Assembly: GCA_963920575.1 (NCBI GenBank)
Contig: OY986964.1
Location: 16,371,987 to 16,435,986 of the forward strand
Length of the DNA: 64,000 nt
From: Narthecium ossifragum
Taxonomy: Eukaryota > Streptophyta > Magnoliopsida > Dioscoreales > Nartheciaceae
Reading direction: 5' to 3'
Part shown: in pieces, positions 1-10,931 of the stretch
Numbering within the stretch: the first letter of the stretch is position 1
How the letters are laid out: each line of letters begins with the position of its first letter
Notes under the pieces: model-generated
Told to the model about the DNA's origin: nothing
What the model saw: the letters and a program-made list of their open reading frames with translations, nothing else
The model's database searches: none
Program-made: the position numbers and the translations under genes

Positions 1-448
1 GAGGCGTAGAGATCCGGATACTTAGCAAAACACTGAATAGTTTTTTTAGCCATCAGTGATTCTACCTTTTTACACGAGCTCCCCGCTTCCTGAGGGAAGA
101 ACACCCGGTTACTCAGAAGATTACTTAATAGTTGCTTAGGCCGATCAAGCTCCATATTTTTTTTTCTTTGCATCCAATACTCAACATAATAGCTAAAGTT
201 GAAATCATGGTTCAGATTAACAATAGCATGCTCAATGCTCATTCCTCTGATGAGTATAATTGCCACTGGACATAAAGTGTCCGTGTGTGAACCACATGAT
301 GTTCTACCTTCAGGTTATCACACATGCAATCAATGTATAGGTCAATCTATGTGAAAGCAACATGTATAATAAGCATAAACATTTCAGCACATGTACAATT
401 TAACACTATTAAACCCACAAGGTAGCATGAATAAGGTCATGAATGTCT

Positions 449-484
449 ACACCCCCCAACCTGAAATCAGCATTGTCCTCAATG
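449..484 (-). promoter_or_regulatory. E1 hairpin CATTG-loop-CAATG plus internal polypurine tract
   Basis: The plus strand shows CATTG TCCT CAATG at 471-484, a 5-bp stem with a 4-base loop. It is followed on the minus strand by GGTTGGGGGGTGT (449-461), identical to both polypurine tracts of E3. The same pair occurs in E2, E3 and E5. Confidence 0.7.
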
Positions 485-592
485 TGTGCATCCTAAGCAA
501 CAACATATGTAGGAGGTAGCTATCCAAAAAAAATTCCATGTAAAGGAGATACAACATAGTTTAAATAAGAAGGAGGCCACCTGATAGAATAA

Positions 593-925
593 GGGTGCGT
601 TTGGCAAACCTGAATCTGATGAATTAGCTGAATGAGGAATCTGTGGAATTAGCTGAATGGGGAATGAGCTGAATCTGATAATTCTGTGGATTTTGGTTCT
701 GTTGTTTGGTTGGTCTGTATGGGATGAGTTGAATCTGTTGATTCTGGCGTTTGGCTTGTCTATTATGGATGAGCTGAATCTGCTAATTTTGTTCAAATTA
801 ATAATAAAATTTTAAATTTTCTTCAAATTAAGACATGTTTTTTATTATAATAATAACAATACCCATGAGATATGATTGATCTAATCCACCTAATCCTCCC
901 CATACCATGCTCGCCAAACGGACCC
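593..925. mobile_element. Tourist-type MITE (PIF/Harbinger-like)
   Basis: 333 bp with imperfect terminal inverted repeats, GGGTGCGTTTGGCAAACC at the left and GGGTCCGTTTGGCGAGCA read inward from the right (14 of 18 match). It is flanked by TAA at 590-592 and 926-928. The homologous region of E3 near 51290-51310 is an empty site, so both the insertion and the 3-bp duplication are directly visible. A TAA duplication and this type of terminus are known for PIF/Harbinger MITEs. The interior repeats variants of a GATGAGCTGAATCTG unit and has no transposase ORF. Confidence 0.85.
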
Positions 926-1030
926 TAAGTGAACATCTTCTCAAGAATCCCCAGGGTGGTTGAAAACCTAAAAGATAAACAAAAGAGAAAACATAAAACT
1001 GAAAACTGAAACTTAAAAACAGGTTAGCTT

Positions 1031-1048
1031 GGTGGGTTGCCTCCCACC
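1031..1048 (-). promoter_or_regulatory. E1 post-pol hairpin with AGGCAA loop
   Basis: On the minus strand GGTGGG AGGCAA CCCACC, a perfect 6-bp stem. It is identical to the copy after the pol stop of E3 (51171-51188) and lies beside the conserved TTAAATAAAGCGC stretch. Confidence 0.7.
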
Positions 1049-1172
1049 CAGCGCTTTATTTAACGTCTAGGCAAGACATACTGCAAAGCCTAAGGTTCAA
1101 CCAGGTTTGCATGGTTGTGATGGTTCAAGGGGGTGCCATGACCTCCTTTGCTCTCTCGTAATTGTGCAAGTC

Positions 1173-2538
1173 TGATAAGTCACTAATTATTCCTAATTAA
1201 ACCCCTTAAATTACCTTTGTTAGGCCTAGAGTAGGTGTATTTAATAGTTTGTTAGTTGATTTCAGGTTTAATCAAGATTTGAGAAGAAATACAAGAAATT
1301 CGGCCAAAAATCACTAAATTCTGCAAAAAGATTGCTTCGTCGATTGTTTGAAAATAAATCACCAAACATTCTACATAATTCCAAATATTCTGAAATTCTG
1401 GGAGATGAAAGAAGACTTCAAGATCTACAACTTTCATGTTGAAGATTTTCTGAGATTCACTATAAATTGGCGCCAGTTTTGAAGCAAAGTCAGAAGTACG
1501 AAAGCTGAAATTTGAGAATGGCTGAAATTAATTGATGACGTGGCAGACCCAGTCCGACTGGAGCGATGGATTGGATTTGAGTCTGATGGGTGGCTCCGAT
1601 GACGTCAGCAACCCGAAATTTAGGGAAATTAGAGTTTAAGTTCAACTATAACTCCTTATTCCGGGATTAAGGGTTTCTATTATATTAAGGGGTGATTCCA
1701 ACCGAATTTCTCATCTTTTTGATAATCTTTGGAGGAGGAGGAAGAAGAAGGAGAGGATGTGGATGGTGACAGCTTCCTATTCCAACCCGATGGCTTTCAT
1801 CCAAAAGATGAGTTGCTAGTTATTGTACATAGGATTATTCATAAAACTCTAGCATAGTTTTCTATCTTCTTTGGTTTGAATCTTGTATTCTTCTCAATGC
1901 ATGATCCTATGAATTTGTTTTTTATTGTTAATAGAGTTGAGGGAACAGAGTTCCTTGACGTATTTTCAGTCCTACATGATTTATGTGATTGATTGTAAAG
2001 ATTCATAAGATGGTTTTCATCTGATTTATGGTTTGCTAGTGAGATAGGCTATGCTAAGCTAGGATAGGTTGTGCCAAGGTCATTAGGAGTAGTATAACTT
2101 AAAGTAATTGTAGGACCGAAGACAATCTATGCCAAGAAAGATAGGCTATGCCGTTAGGAACATAAATCATATTTTAGGGATTCATGTGAGCTTGTAGCCA
2201 TATGATCCATAATGTTGAGAGAAGAGAACAAGAGGATAACTAGAGAAGATTGAAGGCGAAACTAGGGTGGATTGAGTAATTCCTAAGTCACTTATCCATT
2301 GATTCAAATTGATCAACCTTTTATTTCTTTTCTTCATTAGTTTAATCTATTCTATCTTTGATTCTTTTCCTTAGTTTTAGGGTTTTGAGAATTGATTTCA
2401 GTTTTCAACGTTTTCCTTGTGGATCGACTCCTGACTTCACCGCTATTTCTACCTAGTAGTTTAGTGATTGAATAAGGATTATAAATTTATATTTTATTGA
2501 GTTTGCAATGTTTTAACGACAATGTTTGTGAGCGATCA
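1173..2538 (+). mobile_element. Solo LTR of the E5 family
   Basis: Starts TGATAAGTCAC and ends GTGAGCGATCA, the same ends as the LTRs of E5 at 54816-56257 and 60434-61839, and can be aligned with them along its length. Flanks are AAGTC (1168-1172) and AAATC (2539-2543), a 5-bp TSD with one mutation. No internal region is present, so it is a solo LTR left by LTR-LTR recombination. It sits in the start of E1 pol. The U5-like part carries the conserved GTGGATCGACTCC stretch near 2420. Confidence 0.9.
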
Positions 2539-3280
2539 AAATCATCCTTCACCATCATCAAATCCACTTCCAATGTAGTCTTCACTTGCTCATGTCTAAA
2601 ATTAGAGAACATCATTAAATCTACAGCATCTATTGAAAAACAATCAAAAGAGTTTGAAGGACATGGCATAGACTCAAACACTTTAAATTCAAAAGTTTCA
2701 CCTAAATTTGTCATGCTGAGCTTACCATCCTTCACATTAATCATAGTTTCAGTTGTAGCCATGAATGGACGTCCCAGCAAAATAGGTAAATTTCTATCAT
2801 TCAACGGTGCATCATCCATATCAAATATCCAATATCACAAAATCAGCAGTTTTAATTAACTTATCAACTTGTACTAAGATGTCTTCTACAATCCCTACTG
2901 GATACTTAATTGAACGATCTCCAAGTTGTAGAGACATAGTAGTAGGTTTTAATTCACCCACACCTAACTGACGAAAAACAGAGTAAGACATCAAATTAAC
3001 ACAGGCTCCTAAGTCAAGCATTGCCTCTCCCATTTTTATATCAACAACAGTAATACTAATGTTAAAACTCCCTGGATCCTTAAGCTTGGGTGGAAGCTTC
3101 CTTTGTAGCACCGCGCTTGTTGTTTCTGAAACCATCACCTTTTCATGAGGTTCATACTTAAGCTGATATGTACTTAGCTTCTTGAAGAACTTTGGAAAGG
3201 CTAGCCTTTTCGTAATCACATCAAGCAATGGTAAGTTCACATTAACCTTAGATAGAATATCATAATTTTCAGAATATGAC
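2539..3280 (-). pseudogene. E1 retroviral-type aspartic protease region (PR), broken
   Basis: On the minus strand 3280 to 2821 encodes the end of gag and an aspartic protease with the active-site stretch MLDLGACVNLMS, matching [12 protein letters not shown] of E3. Between about 2819 and 2830 an extra 7-nt copy of the local sequence shifts the frame and creates a stop. Reading continues in another frame (2819 to 2487) through the flap and C-terminal part of the protease ([12 protein letters not shown]) into the start of pol, and then runs into the solo LTR at 1173-2538. The upstream half of the element continues at 13733, because E2 is inserted between. The protease would cut the gag-pol polyprotein. 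This copy is not functional. Confidence 0.85.
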
Positions 3281-4742
3281 TGATGATGATGCATAATGTT
3301 ATATTTTTATTCCTTAATGTTTAGTCTTCTGTACTTATTTTGTGCCTAAATATACTCATTATTCTTATATTTTGATTTAGGATACAATTGAAGACCTAAA
3401 GTGCAAAACGAAGCTAATTGAGCAATTCTGGACATTCTGCACAGCAGTTAGTACTTTGAACATAACTTCTTCATACAAACTCTGATTGGGATGATCCCGG
3501 ATGCGTTGGAAAGCTAAGGAAGAGCTCTACAACTTTGATGTTTAGAGTTTTTGCTGATTCAGGCTGAATAAAGACAGAAAAATTGATGAAGCCATCAGAC
3601 TCGGAATTGCTGCACCTGCACTTGGGTTGGATGAGATTCATTTTTGGAGTCCAGATTTGATTCATGAAGATCCCAGCTGGGAGCACCACATTTCCTAGTT
3701 ATATTAGGAGTTTATTTGATCTTTCCTTGATTAGTGGGATTGGCATGTGGTTAATGGAAGAAAGGGTGGACACTTTAGGAAAAATGGCTGGGAGGAATAA
3801 AGAAGGAAGGGAGAGGAGGCCAGCAAGGACTCTCACCCGTCCTCTCTCTTTCCCTCTCTGCTACTCTCGAAAAAAGGGACCTCTCTAAGGGCTGGTGGAC
3901 AGATCTTCTTCCCTCTCTCTTGGATACGTGGATCTTCTTCTCCTCCATTTTTTCTTTTCTCTTTTATTCATGGCCCTGCGTGGCTAAATCTTGATCCTTG
4001 GTCGAGGAGACTGAACCCTCGGAATCAATGAAACTGTGAGATCTAATTTATTTTTATTGTTCAGTTTATACATGAGTATTGAATGTTCTTCTGAGATTAA
4101 ATCTTCATGATTGTCTTGTCTAATTGCTAGGAGGCCTACTAGTTTATTATTCATGATGATCTACTGCTAGGTTTGATATCAAATCCGGAATTGTTTGATC
4201 CCTCTAATCTGCGAAGCAACTAGGGTTTAATAATCTACTGCGTTTCAGAGATTGTTAGGTCTTAGGAAGAATATTTGACTAGATTAAATGCAACCGCTTG
4301 TGCTTGTGTTGTTTAGTTTCATCGATCTCTCTATTCTTAATGCTGCTACTAGATTAAATCTACAGCGCGTGTCTTAGGTTGTTTAGTAGTTAGGGTTGAT
4401 TAGATCGCTTGTTTCTAATTAACTATGATCGAGGAGAGATTCGAATTTAATTCGGACGATGAATATTCATGATATGAATTGATTGATACTTGCATCTATG
4501 ATCAGTTGTTGGATTCCGATGGTGGATGTTGACTCAGACCAAGGTTTGTTCTCTTGATTTAACTCGTTTCTTCGCTTTAGATTATTTCTTTACTGTTTTT
4601 CTCACGTTTAAAACCCCCCATCTTTGTTCACTAAGCACAAAACAAGACTAGACACTCTTCATGGGATCGACTCGTACTCGCACTGCTACATTCATTTTAA
4701 CGAGTATTGGTTTTATTTTTGAGTGCCTGCGACAGCACATCA
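3281..4742 (+). repeat. E2 5' LTR
   Basis: 1462 bp, starting TGATGATGATG and ending GCGACAGCACATCA. The partner is 12266-13727. It drives transcription of E2. A weak TATA-like stretch (TTATATTAGG) lies near 3697. The 3' end carries the CATGGGATCGACTCG stretch typical of these LTRs. It lacks the GATCGATC clusters seen in related solo LTR 15880-17534. Confidence 0.95.
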
Positions 4743-4747
4743 AATTT

Positions 4748-4765
4748 TGGCGCCGTTGCCGGGGA
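4748..4765 (+). promoter_or_regulatory. E2 primer binding site, tRNA-Asp
   Basis: TGGCGCCGTTGCCGGGGA is the complement of the 3' end of plant tRNA-Asp and lies 5 nt after the LTR. It is the start of minus-strand DNA synthesis. Use of tRNA-Asp is usual for Athila elements. Confidence 0.9.
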
Positions 4766-5364
4766 GTGCTTCTCGTTGATTTTTGTGCTTATTGTGATCC
4801 TTATTTTAGGTTTTCCCTTGATTTTTAGGATTTTTCCCAATTTATTAAGATTTATCTTGCTTTTTAGGAGTTTTTCCAGCCTTCTTTGAATTTTTCTCAT
4901 CCCGTCCTCATCCCCAAGTCACGCCCAAGCCCCCGCTCCTCTTCCTTACCGATCCCCTTCCCGAACTCAGCCACCCCATCCATCTACCCATACCTGAGCT
5001 CCCATCTTCATCTCCTTCCCTACCCTCACCTTCTTCTCTTGTCCCTGTTCCCCGATTTCCCAACCTTTCCTCGAGCCGATCACGACCCAGATTCCGTCGA
5101 TCCGGTGACCCTCCGGTCAATCCGAACAGGTGAACCTAGATCTGAAGACCCCTCACCGGAGACTCCTCTCCGTCGGATTCTCCTTGCCCGACTAGACCTG
5201 GTTGACCCAGTCAACCCTATTCATCCGACCCTTATCCTGTGATAACCCTTCTCCCTGACCTCAATTTTTGTGTTTATTTTCATTTTCATTTTTTTTTCTT
5301 TTCTGTTTCCACTATTCCAGATTTTGCCTGATTTTTCTTCATGGTTTTCAAGGGCCTCTTTTGA
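4766..5364 (+). other. E2 leader between primer site and gag
   Basis: 600 nt, pyrimidine-rich. A 118-codon ORF (4886-5242) is Pro, Ser and Leu rich with no recognisable domain. It has no counterpart in the much shorter leader of E3, so I treat the stretch as untranslated leader, possibly with packaging signals. Confidence 0.6.
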
Positions 5365-6054
5365 TTGTTTATGACTGCAACTCAATCCTCTAATCAAGGT
5401 AATTTGCAGTATGATCCAGAAATAGAAAGAACTTTGCGCAGGTTGAGAAAGGAAGCTCGGAGAAACTTTGAGGAGAACGACTTGGATCTTGATTCTCCAT
5501 TTGCTAGTGATTCTGAATTAGAAGAAGAAGTCATGGCCGGAAATCGGACTTTGAAAGAACTTGCAGCCCCAGATTTGAATCAACAACCCTTATACATTAC
5601 ATTTCCTACTTTGGATGTTGCTACTACTTTTGAATTGAAATCTGGACTAATACATCTCTTACCTACTTTCCATGGACTTTCAGGTGAGGATCCTCACAAG
5701 CATTTGAAAGAGCTTCATGTTGTGTGCACAAGTATGAAACCCATGGGGGTGACTGAAGATCAAATCAAATTAAGAGCCTTTCCGTTTTCTTTGAAGGATT
5801 CGGCTAATGATTGGCTTTATTATTTACCATCTGGGAGTATTTCCACATGGAATGAGATGAAGAGGTTGTTTTTGGAGAAATATTTCCCAGCTTCAAGGGT
5901 TGCTAACATTAGAAAAGAGATATGTGGTGTAAGGCAACATAATGGAGAATCTCTACATGAATATTGGGAACGTTTTAAGAAATTATGTGCAAGCTGTCCC
6001 CACCATCAAATTAGTGAGCAATTACTTATTCAATTTTTTATGAGGGCTTACTAA
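5365..6054 (+). pseudogene. gag: E2 gag, N-terminal part (capsid), frameshifted at the end
   Basis: 229 codons from an ATG to an early stop. Residues about 140-225 form the retrotransposon gag (capsid) domain, with LRAFPFSLKDSANDWLYYL and HEYWERFKKLCASCPHH as hallmarks; the N-terminus is charged (RRLRKEARR). Gag forms the cytoplasmic particle in which reverse transcription occurs. The frame is lost inside a run of six T at 6034-6039: one more T would join this frame directly to the following ORF, where the capsid continues as EGLLTNDRSMIDAASGG. The lesion is therefore a 1-nt deletion in a homopolymer, which may be real or a sequencing error. Confidence 0.9.
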
Positions 6055-6068
6055 CCAATGACAGGAGT

Positions 6069-9000
6069 ATGATTGATGCCGCTAGTGGAGGAGCTTTGGT
6101 GGATAAAACTCCTGAAGCCGTGAGGAACTTGATTGCAAATATGGCGGCTAATTCTCAACAATTTAATACTAGGCTTGATTCTTATTCAAAACATGTTAAT
6201 GAGGTAAATGTCTCATCTCTTGAACAGCAGATTGCAAGTCTAACTTCTCTTGTTCGTCAAATGGCTGTAGGTAACATGCAAACAACGAAGGTTTGTGGAA
6301 TTTGTTCGGTGGCGGGATATCTAACCGACATGTGCCCAACTCTTCAAGAGGAGCCCATTGAACAAGTAAATGCAGCGGGGAGTTTCCCAGGACCACCGCA
6401 AAGGAAGTATGATCCCTATTCAAACACGTATAATCCGGGATGGAGGGATCACCCCAATCTCAACTATGGGAATCCACAAGTAAATCAGCCTACAACTCAA
6501 TTTCGCCCAACTGGACAGCAATATCAACAATATAGATCTCCTTACCCCCCGAGACCACAACCAAACCCAACTCCGAATTCTGGTATGTCTTTGGAAGATA
6601 TAGTTAAATCTCTTGCTACTAATAATTCGCAATTTCAACAGGAGACGAAGGCTAGTATTCAAAGTTTGGAGCATCAGGTAGGCCAGATGGCGTCGGCAAT
6701 TAGCAAGCTAGAGGTGCAAAATTCGAGAAAATTACCCTCTCAAACGGTAGTAAATCCAAGAGAGAATGCAAGTGCAATTATTTTGAAAAGTGGTAAAGAA
6801 GTTGAGGTTTCAACAAAAGAAGTCACTATATCGTCACCGCAAGGAAAAGAGCAAAATATTGTCGCAGACAAAATCTTTCCCGATGACAACGACGTACCTA
6901 AACGTAAGTTTCCACCTCTTTCTGATTATAAACCTGTACCTCCTATTCCTCAAGCTTTAACAGAATCAAGAAAGTATGAGAAGAATTCAGATCTATATGA
7001 GACTTTTCGCCGATGTGAGGTAAATATTCCACTCTTAGATGCTATTAAACAAGTACCTCGTTATGCTAAATTCTTAAAAGAATTGTGTACAATTAAGAGA
7101 AGACAGAAACTTAAAGGATGTGAAAAGGTGAAAGTAGGGGAAAATGTTTCTGCAATTCTTCAAAGAAAAATTCCTACAAAGTGTAGAGATCCAGGTATGT
7201 TTACTATCCCATGTACAATTGGTAACACCAAATTTGAGAAAGCCATGTTAGATTTAGGAGCTTCTATCAATGTCATGCCATATTCTATTTATGCTTCTTT
7301 AAAACTTGGACCTTTGAATGAAACTGGTGTTATAATTCAATTGGCTGACAGATCTAACGCCTATCCTATAGGGGTTGTCGAAGATATTCTTGTGCAAGTT
7401 AATGATTTAGTTTTCCCTGCTGATTTTTATGTGCTTGATATGGAGAATGGTGATACTACTCCTATTTGGTTGGGAAGACCTTTCTTGAAGACATCCAAGA
7501 CTAAGATAGATGTCCATAGTGGCACACTTACCATGGAATTTGATGGTGAAACTGTTAAGTTTAATATTTATGATGCCATGAAATATCATGCTGATGATTG
7601 TTCAGTGTATTCAATTGATGTGATTGATTATTTATCACAGGAAGTCTTTGAACTTAGTGAAAAAGATGAATTGGAAGTGGCTATTAGCAAATCTCTTGAG
7701 GAAGAAAATAAGGAGCTAGCTTTGAGTACTAATTTGCAGGAAACTGTTGCAACTCTGAATGATTTTTCAACACTTCAACAATCAGGTAACGATTCTTATA
7801 GTCCATTACCTGTTTCTAATGAGAAATTATTACCTTCTGTATTGAAATCACCTATTCCAGATCTGAAACCTCTTCCTAATCATCTTAAATACACTTTTGT
7901 TGGGGATGAAGGGGTGTTACCAGTGATTATATCCAATAACCTTAGTGCACCACAGGAAGAGAAACTTGTGCAGGTTCTTAAGAAGCATAAGACAGCTATT
8001 GGTTGGACAATTGCAGACATAAAGGGAATCAGCCCGAGTACATGCATGCATCGTATCTTGCTTGATGAGGGAGTAAAACCTTCCCGCCAACCACAAAGAA
8101 GGTTAAACCCGCCCATGATGGATGTAGTAAAGAAGGAGATCCTCAAACTTCTTGAAGTTGGAGTGATCTATCCTATTTCGGATAGCACTTGGGTTAGTCC
8201 AGTTCAAGTGGTTCCTAAAAAGACAGGAATACCTGTGGTGAAAAATCAAAAGGATGAGTTAGTTACCACCCGTGTTCAGAATGGGTGGAGGGTTTGTATA
8301 GATTATAGAAAATTAAATGCTATAACCCGCAAGGACCACTTCCCTTTACCTTTTATTGATCAGATGCTTGAAAGATTAGCTGGTCATTCTTATTATTGTT
8401 TTCTTGATGGTTATTCAGGTTATTTTCAGATTGCAATTGCCCCTGAAGATCAGGAAAACACGACGTTCACATGCCCATTCGGAACTTTTGCATATCATCG
8501 CATGCCTTTTGGCCTTTGCAATGCCCCAGCTACTTTCCAAAGGTGTATGGTTAGTATATTTTCAGATTATATTGAACATATCATAGAAGTCTTTATGGAT
8601 GATTTCACAGTTTATGGAAATTGCTTTGATAATTGTTTGCATAACCTTGCACTTGTTCTTCAAAGATGCATAGAAATTAGCCTTGTGTTAAATTCTGAGA
8701 AATGTCATTTCATGGTTGAAGAAAGTATAGTTTTGGGTCATGTTGTTTCATCTAAAGGAATTGAGGTTGATAAAGCTAAAGTTGATGTCATTCAATCTTT
8801 ACCTTATCCCACTAGTGTGCGGGAAGTTCGTTCTTTTCTTGGACATGCAGGTTTATACCGAAGATTCATCAAGGACTTCTCCAAAATAGCATTACCGCTA
8901 TGCACGTTGTTACAAAAGGACAATATTTTTGAGTTCGATGATGCAAGCAAAGAGGCATTTGATAAACTAAAAGAATTATTGACTTCAACTCCAGTTATTC

Positions 9001-9359
9001 AGCCCCCTGACTGGAGCGTTCCTTTCGAAATAATGTGTGACGCAGGTGATTATGCAGTAGGTGTAGTATTGGGTCAAAAGATTGGAAGAGCTTCTCATGC
9101 AATTTACTATGCTTCCAAGACTTTGGATGATACCCAGAGAAATTATTCTACAACTGAAAAAGAACTTTTAGCCGTTGTGTTTGCTTTAGAAAAATTTCGT
9201 TCTTATTTACTTGGTACTAAAGTCATTGTTTACTCTGATCATGCAGCCCTTCGTTATTTAATGACGAAGAAGGAGGCAAAGCCGAGATTAATACGATGGA
9301 TACTTCTCTTGAGTGAATTTGATTTGGAGATAAAAGACAAAAGAGGAACAGAAAATTAG
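6069..9359 (+). pseudogene. pol: E2 gag C-terminus, protease, RT and RNase H
   Basis: 1096 codons. Residues about 77-91 hold a degenerate zinc knuckle (CGICSVAGYLTDMCP) in which the usual His is Tyr. A Pro/Gln/Asn-rich linker and a coiled-coil-like stretch follow (residues about 180-220). The aspartic protease has MLDLGASINVMP with catalytic Asp at 395. RT spans about 660-900 with FLDGYSGYF at 778 and VFMDDF, catalytic Asp 844-845. RNase H has IMCDAGDY (Asp 991), EKELLAVV (about 1031) and YSDHAAL (Asp 1057). Reading stops at a TAG at 9357-9359; the same frame continues as VADHLSRL, the usual link to integrase, so this is one nonsense mutation. The true start lies in the preceding gag ORF. Confidence 0.93.
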
Positions 9360-9389
9360 GTTGCAGATCATCTGAGTCGATTAGTTCAT

Positions 9390-9944
9390 GTGGGGGATGA
9401 ACTGCGTCTGCAGGAAACATTCCCTGATGAACAATTGTTCTCTGCAACTGTGACATTACCTTGGTATGCAAATATTGTGAATTATTTGGTTACTAATATG
9501 TTACCTTCTGATTTGTCTAAGGCTCAAAGAGATAAGACTAAAAGTGATGCCAAATACAATGTGTGGGATGACTCATATTTATGGAAGCATTGTGCAGATC
9601 AAGTAATAAGAAGGTGCGTTCCTGAAAATGAAATTATTTCTATACTCACTTTTTGTCATTGTTACGCTTGTGGAGGTCACTTTGGAGTTAAGAAAACGGC
9701 AAGAAAAGTGTTAGAATGTGGTTTCTATTGGCCTTCTTTATTTCAAGATTCATACTCTCTTTGTAAGTCATGCGAGAATTGTCAAAAGACAGGTAATATA
9801 TCCCAACGAAATGAGAAGCCACAAACCCCCATATTATTTTGTGAAATTTTCGATGTTTGGGCATCGATTTCATGGGTCCGTTCCCTATATCTTTTGTTTA
9901 TGTTTATATTCTACTTGCTGTTGATTATGTTTCAAAATGGGTAG
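9390..9944 (+). pseudogene. E2 integrase zinc-binding part, frameshifted
   Basis: Same frame as the upstream ORF after the TAG at 9357. It contains the RNase H to integrase linker (FPDEQLFS) and the HHCC zinc-binding domain, with the His pair replaced in part (FCHCYACGGHFG) and both Cys pairs kept (CKSCENCQ). The frame is lost at GGG 9859-9861, where related copies have four G ([11 protein letters not shown] in E3). The correct reading continues in the ORF from 9857. This is a 1-nt deletion in a homopolymer. Confidence 0.88.
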
Positions 9945-10756
9945 AGGCTAAAGCTACCAGGACTGATGATTCTAAAGTTGTTGCAGATTTTATCAAGTCT
10001 AACATATTATCCAGGTTTGGAATTCCAAGAGCACTAATAAGTGATCGAGGCACTCACTTTTGCAATCGGACTGTTGAGGCGTTACTACGGAAGTACCATG
10101 TGACTCATAAGGTCTCAACCGCCTATCATCCACAAACTAGTGGACAAGCGGAAGTGTCAAATCGAGAGATCAAGTCCATCATCGCAAAGACGGTCAATCC
10201 AAGTAGAAAAGATTGGAGTTTGCGTTTGGATGATGCTTTGTGGGCATATAGGACGGCATATAAGACACCCATCGGTATGTCACCTTATCGCTTGGTATTT
10301 GGGAAACCATGTCACCTTCCAGTTGAGTTAGAACATAAGGCTTATTGGGCTATCAAGAGCTTTAACATGAAGATGGATGAGAGCGGAGAACACAGGAAGT
10401 TACAACTCCAAGAATTAGAGGAAATTCGCAACGATGCCTATGAGAGCGCTAGGATTTATAAGGAAAAGACAAAAGCTTTTCATGATAAGATGATCTCTAG
10501 AAAGGAGTTTAAAGTTGGTCAAAGAGTTCTCCTTTACCAATCATGCTTACGTTTGTTTCCAGGTAAGTTGCGTTCTCGTTGGATTGGACCTTTTATTGTT
10601 ACTAATGTTTTTTCTCATGGTGCAGTTGAAATTCAAAGTTTAGCCACTTCCAAAATGTTTACGGTGAATGGCCATCGACTTAAACCTTTCTATGAAAGCG
10701 TTCCAACAGAAAAGTTGGAAAAATTGGACCTTGAGGAGCCAACATATACTGATTGA
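9857..10756 (+). pseudogene. E2 integrase core and C-terminal domain
   Basis: 299 codons. Asp of GIDFMGPFP, Asp of [10 protein letters not shown] and Glu of [12 protein letters not shown] form the DDE triad that inserts the cDNA into chromosomes. A GPY-like C-terminal region follows ([22 protein letters not shown]). There is no chromodomain, in line with the Athila lineage. The ATG is internal, because the domain belongs to the frameshifted polyprotein. No env-like ORF follows. Confidence 0.92.
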
Positions 10757-10802
10757 AGAAGAAAGCATGAAGTCGAGCCAATGACAATAAACAAAGGCGC
10801 TG

Positions 10803-10820
10803 CTTGGGAGGCAACCCAAG
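10803..10820 (+). promoter_or_regulatory. E2 post-pol hairpin with AGGCAA loop
   Basis: CTTGGG AGGCAA CCCAAG, a perfect 6-bp stem about 50 nt after the pol stop. The loop is identical to that in E1, E3 and E5, while the stem differs on both sides so that pairing is kept. Confidence 0.7.
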
Positions 10821-10896
10821 GGGAGTTCGTTCCTTTCTATTTTTATTTTCGCATTTACATTTTAGTTATATTTACCTTTTCTTTGCATTCCACCTT

Positions 10897-10931
10897 ACAT
10901 TGAGGACAATGTCAGTTTCAAGTGTGGGGGA
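10897..10931 (+). promoter_or_regulatory. E2 second hairpin and internal polypurine tract
   Basis: ACATTG AGGA CAATGT (10897-10912) followed after 7 nt by AAGTGTGGGGGA (10920-10931). The 12-mer is identical to the terminal polypurine tract at 12251-12262. It could act as a second plus-strand primer. Confidence 0.7.

Larger units (their letters stand above)
1..1172 (-). other. E1 3' non-coding region with remnant of pol start
   Basis: Reverse complement of the region that follows pol in E3 (51130-52300). The shared stretch after the pol stop, the AGGCAA hairpin (1031-1048), the second hairpin with an internal polypurine tract (449-484) and the AGTAACCGGG block near 60-115 are all recognisable. 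About 40 bp beside the LTR at 1173 match the first bases of pol in E3, and the sequence then jumps near 1135 to the end of pol. No ORF here looks coding. The only foreign piece is the MITE at 593-925. Confidence 0.8.

Noticed and set aside
4886..5242. 118-codon ORF in the E2 leader
   Set aside because: Low-complexity Pro/Ser/Leu sequence with no known domain and no counterpart in E3; best read as untranslated leader.
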